From NCBI RefSeq assembly GCF_038069655.2, contig NZ_CP150951.2, forward strand, positions 3,126,001-3,190,000: a stretch of DNA of 64,000 nucleotides, read 5' to 3'. The translations under genes were made by a program, and so were the position numbers. The stretch comes from Yoonia sp. BS5-3. GTDB taxonomy: Bacteria > Pseudomonadota > Alphaproteobacteria > Rhodobacterales > Rhodobacteraceae. Positions 59,119 through 64,000 of this stretch are shown piece after piece. Under the pieces are notes generated by a model. The model saw only the letters and a program-made list of their open reading frames with translations, was not told where the DNA came from and ran no database searches. Each line of letters opens with the position of its first letter. The stretch's first letter is position 1.

Positions 59119-59931
59119 ATGCGATTGATCAATATCAAACCGAACCGGCCCCTTGCGGTGTTCCTGACGTTGCTGCCCTTTGCGCTGGTGTTCATTGCCT
59201 ATGCGATCGGCTCGGACATCCGCCTGACCGCGAACCCGGCTGACAAGCTGTTGCCCGCCCCAAGCACGGTGTGGGACACAGCGGCCCGCCTGACCACAGA
59301 AGGGGACCGGCGTAGCGGGCGTATTTTGTTCTGGTATGATACCTGGGCCAGTCTGAAACGCCTTGGTCTGGGCATTGGCATATCGGCCAGCGTCGGGTTG
59401 ATCATCGGCTTGATGATTGGGCTTTTGCCGCTGGTCCGCAGTTTTTTGGCGCAGTTTGTCGCGGTTCTGTCCATGATCCCGCCGCTGGCTTTGCTGCCCA
59501 TCCTGTTCATCGTCTTTGGTCTGGGCGAGTTGTCAAAGGTTGTCCTGATCGTCATCGGGACCTTGCCCTTCATTATCCGCGATCTGTCGCAACGTACACT
59601 TGAGGTGCCGCAGGAACTACTGGTCAAGGCGCAGACCTTGGGGGCCTCCAGCTGGGTGATCACCTTGCGGGTCGCTTTGCCCTTGGTGATGCCGCGCTTA
59701 ATCCAAGCTGTGCGGCTCTCCCTTGGCCCCGCATGGCTGTTCCTGATCGCGGCTGAGGCGATCGCCGCTGATCTTGGCCTGGGCTACCGCATCTTTTTGG
59801 TCCGGCGTTATCTGGCGATGGATGTGATCCTGACTTACGTCATCTGGATCACTCTCTTGGCATTCGTGATGGATTGGGCCCTGCGCCGTCTGTCGCGCTG
59901 GATGTTCCCCTGGGCGGAGGAGGGGCTATGA
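59119..59931 (+). CDS. Guanidine ABC transporter, permease
   Basis: 270 residues of the BPD_transp_1/SsuC-TauC type, six transmembrane segments. The cytoplasmic EAA loop is visible as VKAQTLGASSWVITLRVALPLVMPR (about residues 173-197, quoted in parts: KAQTLGASSW, LVMPR). Overlaps the ATPase start by ATGA. Part of the riboswitch-controlled operon; substrate assigned from that context, not from its own sequence. Confidence 0.9.
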   Translation: MRLINIKPNRPLAVFLTLLPFALVFIAYAIGSDIRLTANPADKLLPAPSTVWDTAARLTTEGDRRSGRILFWYDTWASLKRLGLGIGISASVGLIIGLMIGLLPLVRSFLAQFVAVLSMIPPLALLPILFIVFGLGELSKVVLIVIGTLPFIIRDLSQRTLEVPQELLVKAQTLGASSWVITLRVALPLVMPRLIQAVRLSLGPAWLFLIAAEAIAADLGLGYRIFLVRRYLAMDVILTYVIWITLLAFVMDWALRRLSRWMFPWAEEGL

Positions 59932-60698
59932 GTTTTGTGACCGTCAGAGACGTCTTCCAATCCTACGGCGCCCGGCCCATCATTGAGCGGGTCAATGTCA
60001 GCGTTGATGAAGGCGAGTTCATTTCGATTGTGGGGGCCTCGGGCTGTGGGAAGTCCACGTTCCTGCGTCTGCTTTTGGCGCAAGAACGGCCCACACGGGG
60101 CGAAGTCCGGGTGGCGGATGCCCCGCCTGCAACCGAACCCGGCTTGGACCGCGGTGTTGTTTTTCAACGCTATTCCGTCTTTCCGCATATGACCGTGCGT
60201 GAGAACGTTGTGGCAGGTGAAAGCCTGCGGCGCGGCTGGGGGCGGTTTTTCGGCGCTGATCTCAAGGCCGCGCGGGGCAGGGCGGATGAAACGTTGGCCC
60301 GCTGCGGGTTGGACCATGTGGCCGATCAATACCCCGCAACCTTGTCGGGCGGGATGCAGCAACGGCTGGCCATTGGACAGGCGTTGGCCGCGAAACCGCG
60401 CATCTTGCTGCTGGACGAACCCTTTGGCGCGCTTGACCCCGGCACCCGGCTGGCGATGCATGATTTCCTGCTTGATCTGCGGGCCGAGACGGGCATGACC
60501 GTCTTTATGGTCACACATGATCTGGAAGAGGCGTTTAAGCTGGGCGACCGCGTTTTGGTGTTCGACAAACCGCGTTGGGATCCTGTCGACCCCAGTCTGA
60601 ATGGTGCGACGATTACCTATGATTTCGATGCTCGCGATGGCGGCATCCCTTTCCAAACACTTAAGGAGGAAACCCATGTTTTGCAGGACAACGGATAG
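59928..60698 (+). CDS. Guanidine ABC transporter, ATP-binding protein
   Basis: 256 residues. Walker A GASGCGKST, Q-loop FQRYSVFPHMTV, signature LSGGMQQRL, Walker B LLLDEPFGALD and switch His in VTHDLEEA. The start at 59928 overlaps the permease by ATGA. The last 23 bases overlap the next gene, whose ribosome binding site (AAGGAGG) lies inside this gene. It powers guanidine import with the two preceding genes. Confidence 0.93.
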   Translation: MSFVTVRDVFQSYGARPIIERVNVSVDEGEFISIVGASGCGKSTFLRLLLAQERPTRGEVRVADAPPATEPGLDRGVVFQRYSVFPHMTVRENVVAGESLRRGWGRFFGADLKAARGRADETLARCGLDHVADQYPATLSGGMQQRLAIGQALAAKPRILLLDEPFGALDPGTRLAMHDFLLDLRAETGMTVFMVTHDLEEAFKLGDRVLVFDKPRWDPVDPSLNGATITYDFDARDGGIPFQTLKEETHVLQDNG

Positions 60699-61920
60699 AT
60701 CGCGATCCCATAATCCGGTCGATCACCGGCATGATGAGCGGCGCTATCACCACCCCGACCTGACCAAATTGCGCGGCTGGAAGGCGATGCAGGACGAAGC
60801 GGATCTGCCGGGCAGCGGTTGGGCCGAGGAACGCAAATGGGCGCTGCGCATGGGGTTGACCGGCGCTGATAGCATCGAAGATAAGTCCATCCCCACCTTC
60901 GCGCGAGGCGAGTTGCCGCATTACGCAGGGATCAATACGTTTCTGAAGGCCCCTTACGCCGAAGACGTGACCGAGGTGGGCGATTACGACGCGACCGTCC
61001 TTGGTATACCTTTTGATGGCGGCACAACCTATCGCGCAGGCACCCGTTTTGGCCCGCAGGGGGTACGTAAGATCAGCGCACTCTATACCCCCTATAACTA
61101 CGAAATGGCCGTCGATCTGCGCGAACAGATGACGCTGTGTGATGCGGGCGATGTGTTCACGATCCCTGCGAATATCGAAAAGACGTTCGATCAAATCAGC
61201 CGGGCGGTGAGCCATGTGGCCTCATCCGGGTCACTGCCGATCATGATTGGCGGCGACCACTCGATTGGCTTTCCCTGTGTGCGCGGGATTGCGGAATGCA
61301 CATCCAAGAAAATCGGGATCATCCATTTCGACCGCCATGCGGATATTCAGGAAAAGGACCTGGATGAGCGGATGCACACAACCCCTTGGTTCCATGCGAC
61401 AAATATGGAAAACGTCCCGGCAAAGAACCTTGTGCAGGTGGGTATCGGTGGCTGGCAAGTGCCCCGCGACGCGGTGCAGGTGGCGCGGGACCGCGAGACC
61501 AACATCATCACCATGGGTGACATGGAAAAGATGGGCATCGATAAAACCGCCGAAATGGCGCTTGAGATGGCCTGGGATGGTGTGGACATGGTCTATCTGT
61601 CCTTTGATATCGACAGCATCGACTGTGGCTTTGTGCCGGGCACAGGCTGGCCCGAACCCGGTGGGTTCCTGCCACGTGAAGCGCTTGGGTTGGTGTCGAA
61701 AGTTGCCGCCGAAGGCATCTGCGGGATGGAACTGGTTGAGGTGGCCCCACCCTATGACCAATCCGAAATCACGGCCCTGATGGGCACGCGGGTGATTGTC
61801 GATGTGCTAGGCTCACTGGTCGCATCCGGCAAGATGGGCGCGCATAAGCGGCATATGGATAGGCCCGTGAAAATCCCCCATGGTGAGTTCGAAGGAAAGC
61901 GCTGGTCCAATGCCACATGA
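60676..61920 (+). CDS. gdmH: Predicted nickel-dependent guanidine hydrolase (ureohydrolase family)
   Basis: 414 residues. Ureohydrolase metal motifs: GGDHS (His195), HFDRHAD (Asp219, His221, Asp223) and SFDIDSID (Asp311, Asp313); Glu355 in ELVEVAPPYD. The segments ERMHTTPWFHATNM and PGTGWPEPGG recall the cyanobacterial guanidinase GdmH rather than agmatinase, which usually has DAHxD in place of DRHAD. It is also longer than agmatinases (~310). N-terminal HNPVDHRHDERRYHH is His-rich. A strong ribosome binding site (AAGGAGG) fixes the start. With the riboswitch and importer, the reaction is most likely guanidine to urea plus ammonia. Confidence 0.85.
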   Translation: MFCRTTDRSRSHNPVDHRHDERRYHHPDLTKLRGWKAMQDEADLPGSGWAEERKWALRMGLTGADSIEDKSIPTFARGELPHYAGINTFLKAPYAEDVTEVGDYDATVLGIPFDGGTTYRAGTRFGPQGVRKISALYTPYNYEMAVDLREQMTLCDAGDVFTIPANIEKTFDQISRAVSHVASSGSLPIMIGGDHSIGFPCVRGIAECTSKKIGIIHFDRHADIQEKDLDERMHTTPWFHATNMENVPAKNLVQVGIGGWQVPRDAVQVARDRETNIITMGDMEKMGIDKTAEMALEMAWDGVDMVYLSFDIDSIDCGFVPGTGWPEPGGFLPREALGLVSKVAAEGICGMELVEVAPPYDQSEITALMGTRVIVDVLGSLVASGKMGAHKRHMDRPVKIPHGEFEGKRWSNAT

Positions 61921-62350
61921 TATCGTGAACGGTCACATCGGCCATATCGGACATAACCACGACCACCCCGACCATCTGCACAGCCATATGCCCGATGCGG
62001 ATAAGGCCGAAGAGCTTTTGGTGCTGACGACGCAATTCATCGACGGGTTTGTCGGGGCCAAAGACAAGATGGCCTATCTGCGGATTGCTGGTGTGCCTTT
62101 GGAAATCGATTGCCCCAACGGCGGGGCACCGATGAAACTGGTGGATGTGACACTGACCACCGAATGGCAGGTCGGCACGGCCAGCCCATCTTTCGGCTCA
62201 CGCGAGCTCAGCTATTTGCCTTATCCGGGCGATATGGTGACTGAGCGGACGAATATGGGGTTTGTCTATGTGTCGCTGGACGCCAAACATGTGACAGACC
62301 TGCGCAGTTTCTTGCAAAACCATCCGGCTGCGGCGAAAGATCACGCATGA
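61910..62350 (+). CDS. His-rich protein of the guanidine operon (candidate nickel chaperone)
   Basis: 146 residues. The first 26 residues contain nine histidines (HDIVNGHIGHIGHNHDH and beyond), as in metal-storage or delivery tails. The rest is a compact, unfamiliar domain (VLTTQFIDGFVGAKDKMAY, VPLEIDCPNGGAPMKLVDV, LSYLPYPGDM, MGFVYVSLD). One Cys. No HypA, HypB or UreE signature. Overlaps the guanidinase gene by 11 bases, so expression is coupled. By analogy to guanidinases that need nickel insertion, a metal-loading role is proposed, but is inferred. Confidence 0.82.
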   Translation: MPHDIVNGHIGHIGHNHDHPDHLHSHMPDADKAEELLVLTTQFIDGFVGAKDKMAYLRIAGVPLEIDCPNGGAPMKLVDVTLTTEWQVGTASPSFGSRELSYLPYPGDMVTERTNMGFVYVSLDAKHVTDLRSFLQNHPAAAKDHA

Positions 62351-62514
62351 GACGGATCATCATCGCAGCCGCCGTTATCGGTGGCACGCCAGCCTTCGCG
62401 CATCACGAAGTCGTTGTCGCCGTCTCTCTCGCGCCTGTGGCCTGGGGGTTGGCGACGATCACAGCGGCGGGTCTGGCAGCCTGGCACAGGCGGATAAAAA
62501 TGCGGCGCAAATGA
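62347..62514 (+). CDS. Small membrane protein ending the guanidine operon
   Basis: 55 residues: a signal-like N-terminus (RRIIIAAAVIGGTPAFA), HHEVVVAVS, one transmembrane segment (LAPVAWGLATITAAGLAAW) and a basic end (HRRIKMRRK). Overlaps the His-rich gene by ATGA. Two adjacent His after the likely cleavage site could touch metal. Function unknown; too short for most gene finders. Confidence 0.75.
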   Translation: MRRIIIAAAVIGGTPAFAHHEVVVAVSLAPVAWGLATITAAGLAAWHRRIKMRRK

Positions 62515-62613
62515 TCCTGGGCGATGCGCAATGTAGAAGAGCGTGGTTCATGGGTGCGCCTTTTGATTAGCATATCTTATCCGTTGGAATGTTCAGGCGA
62601 TTGTCTGCGGACA

Positions 62614-62826
62614 TCAAAGATGTGCATTGCTCTTGAAGTTAATTAGGAGCGACCCAGGCAGAAGCGCGGTCAGCCACGCCTCATAATGGGGGCCAAGGGC
62701 CGCGAGATGCGATAGTCGTTCAGGTGCATCCGCCATCCAATAGACCGCGTCGCAACTGCCGCATCCCCCAATCTTGGGAAAGAGGTAAGCGCATCCCAAA
62801 TAGGCCCCGGAGTGATTTCTGATCAC
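62614..62826 (-). CDS. Doubtful small open frame
   Basis: 70 residues with a CxxC (GGCGSCDAVYW) and otherwise no recognised domain. Located alone in a gene-poor stretch, without a clear ribosome binding site. It may be a small real protein, a gene fragment or chance. The rest of 62515-62992 shows nothing that I can name. Confidence 0.25.
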   Translation of the reverse strand: MIRNHSGAYLGCAYLFPKIGGCGSCDAVYWMADAPERLSHLAALGPHYEAWLTALLPGSLLINFKSNAHL

Positions 62827-62992
62827 CTAAGCGTAGGACCGTTTGGCTGTGAACTCACGGTGATACCACTGTAGCTCAATCAGGTTTCAGCCCCTCAACG
62901 CGGGCCATGTTTTTCTAAACCTTCGTACCGTCATAATCTATTTACAAACTGTCATGTCATTCCGAATAGAAATGGAGGACAAAGTTAAACCG

Positions 62993-63066
62993 ATGGAAGA
63001 TAAGGCGATCTGATCGTCGGGGCCACCAACAGGAACATCGCCATGCTGGTTGAGCGGTACTCGCGT
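62993..63066 (+). pseudogene. IS30-family transposase remnant
   Basis: After an inserted ATAA that breaks the frame, the plus strand encodes GDLIVGATNRNIAMLVERYSR followed by a stop. This matches the WEGDLIVG...TLVERxSR core of IS30-family transposases. Only about 70 bases remain. It is 480 bp past the guanidine operon, opposite the IS3-like remnant on the other side. Confidence 0.65.
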
Positions 63067-63160
63067 TAACCGGGCTGGAAGTTTGGCAAGAATGCAAATT
63101 CCCTATGGGGTTGATGCTAAAGGGGAAGGAGTCTCATTGATTCAGCCCCATCATTAACGA

Positions 63161-63183
63161 GTTCCGACAACAACTTTCGGAAC
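63161..63183. repeat. Inverted repeat GTTCCGA/TCGGAAC
   Basis: A perfect 7-bp inverted repeat with a 9-base spacer in the gene-poor 63067-63281 stretch. It could be an operator or a worn insertion-sequence end. No neighbouring gene explains it. Confidence 0.4.
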
Positions 63184-63281
63184 ACTTAGATGCTGAGACC
63201 GTAGATGCAACGAAATCAACGGCTTAGCATTTTCAATTAATGAGACGCCGAACTTTGCGAGCTTTCCGTACAGTTCTCGTT

Positions 63282-63365
63282 AAGCCGACCTTTAAATCGG
63301 GGGCAGTTGATGTCCGCTAAGTAGGACAAAACTGCCATTAGGCCTTTGATCCCCGAGGTCGGCTT
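63282..63365. other. Long imperfect hairpin element (unexplained)
   Basis: Outer stem AAGCCGACC/GGTCGGCTT (9 bp), inner stems TCGGGG/CCCCGA, GGCAGTT/AACTGCC and GTCC/GGAC nested in order. This gives an 84-base multi-stem structure. It could be a structured RNA, a miniature transposon-like element or a terminator relic. No coding frame covers it. Confidence 0.55.
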
Positions 63366-63397
63366 TGAAATTTCTTCTAGCCCTCAGATCCTCTTGA

Positions 63398-63427
63398 ATC
63401 GACTCTCGAGTGATGACGAGAGTCGAT
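63398..63427. repeat. Perfect 11-bp inverted repeat
   Basis: ATCGACTCTCG / CGAGAGTCGAT with an 8-base loop, lying about 70 bp upstream of the membrane-protein gene at 63496. The T-run after it is short (TTTGTT), so an operator is as likely as a terminator. Confidence 0.55.
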
Positions 63428-63495
63428 GCATTTGTTAAAAGTGTCGCGGTTGCTGCGGGTAGGCACGACCATTGTATCTAGAAACGAGCACCACT

Positions 63496-63939
63496 ATGCG
63501 GTTTTTGGCGAACCTCCAGCGGAATGGTATCTGTGTTTGCAGTCTTGAGGAATTCTACATAAAGGCGTTTTTTTGGTTCTTATTGTTGATCATAGCCGCT
63601 TGCGGATTCATTGCATCTGCGGTTTCCCCATCACGGATCGAAAGTGGCCATGCTGACCCGGCAATGGGTCCACTTGTAACGGGCTTTGGCTGGATATTGC
63701 TGCTCACGGCAGTAGGGATTGGTGCTTTCGTAGTGGTTTTTGTCGTAATCGCATTGATATCGGACAAGTCAAAGCCAAACCCGGATAGCTCAACGGCGAC
63801 GCCAAGCCAAACGGCCACCATCATAACGCCAAACAAGTATGGAAAGTGGACTGTTGCAGCTGGGTTCTTCTTTATTACATTGACCGCCATCTTTTGGCTT
63901 TTTCAGTCTGGCAACGGTGCTGAGGCATCCCTGATTTAG
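63496..63939 (+). CDS. Membrane protein of unknown function
   Basis: About 147 residues with three hydrophobic segments: FWFLLLIIAACGFIASAV, FGWILLLTAVGIGAFVVVFV and a C-terminal WTVAAGFFFITLTAIFWLF. A Ser/Thr/Asn-rich loop lies between the second and third. No family recognised. The ATG at 63496 is preferred to a TTG at 63472; neither has a strong ribosome binding site. The remaining 61 bases of the window hold nothing that I can support. Confidence 0.55.
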   Translation: MRFLANLQRNGICVCSLEEFYIKAFFWFLLLIIAACGFIASAVSPSRIESGHADPAMGPLVTGFGWILLLTAVGIGAFVVVFVVIALISDKSKPNPDSSTATPSQTATIITPNKYGKWTVAAGFFFITLTAIFWLFQSGNGAEASLI

Positions 63940-64000
63940 AACCTTCCACGCAATACCATACTAGGTGTCTTGTTGATGATCGCAGGCTGTGTGATTGGAC

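Noticed and set aside
60676-61920. Plain agmatinase
   Set aside because: The guanidine riboswitch, the importer and the divergent metal motif (HFDRHAD) make guanidine hydrolysis more likely; agmatinase remains the fallback.

Overview
The window comes from an alphaproteobacterium of the Rhodobacterales (Rhodobacteraceae/Roseobacter type). Supporting this are a circularly permuted tmRNA with the tag ANDNRAPVALAA, a ctrA gene next to a SciP/DUF1153 gene, an alphaproteobacterial SspB with an acidic C-terminal half, the fumC-DUF4169-ribbon-helix-helix operon, the tellurite locus trgA-trgB-cysK, and SOS boxes of the GTTC-N7-GTTC type. Most of it is ordinary, densely packed chromosome, with many 4-base ATGA overlaps between neighbouring genes. 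No CRISPR array, intact insertion sequence or prophage is visible.

Layout. 1-10.3 kb: tail of RNase E, an exported RidA-like protein, GNAT, TusA and CcdA genes, a membrane hydrolase overlapping a cytochrome P450 gene, the fumC operon, sspB, chrA and a DUF1194 protein. 10.4-10.74 kb: permuted tmRNA on the minus strand. 11-15.5 kb: exported proteins, including a phosphate-binding-protein/OmpA fusion and an orphan sugar-binding protein. 15.5-24.7 kb: photolyase, cyclopropane fatty acid synthase, trgAB-cysK, a large mechanosensitive channel, AlaX and an M35-type peptidase. 24.7-34.3 kb, minus strand: a PepSY membrane protein, PaiB-like protein, alpha/beta hydrolase, metA, an ATPase, and a run of exported proteins (lectin-like, DUF3500, YHS, Hint). 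34.4-41.4 kb: mnmA, sciP, ctrA, ligA, recG and a 40-residue membrane protein behind two perfect LexA boxes. 41.5-49.5 kb: IscU-like protein, hisI, gluQ, trmFO, two outer-membrane barrels and gyrA. 49.7-57.6 kb: usg, a small lipoprotein, arginase and ornithine cyclodeaminase with a divergent Lrp regulator, dsbB, a DedA/YqaA protein, tRNA-Leu(CAA), a GMC oxidoreductase with a divergent LysR regulator, and a SleB-type hydrolase.

57.6-63.1 kb is the most interesting part. A guanidine-I (ykkC) riboswitch precedes an ABC importer (binding protein, permease, ATPase), a ureohydrolase labelled agmatinase by family but resembling nickel-dependent guanidine hydrolases, a 146-residue protein whose first 26 residues contain nine histidines, and a 55-residue membrane protein. 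I read this as a guanidine uptake and hydrolysis operon. The His-rich protein is a candidate for the metal-delivery factor that other guanidinase loci supply with HypA/HypB-like proteins. Decayed transposase fragments (IS3-like on the left, IS30-like on the right) flank the operon, suggesting it was acquired as a block. The last kilobase is gene-poor, contains three inverted repeats and ends with an unknown membrane protein.

Many start codons were moved downstream of the longest reading frame where a ribosome binding site, signal peptide, neighbouring overlap or terminator decided the matter. These choices are noted in each entry.
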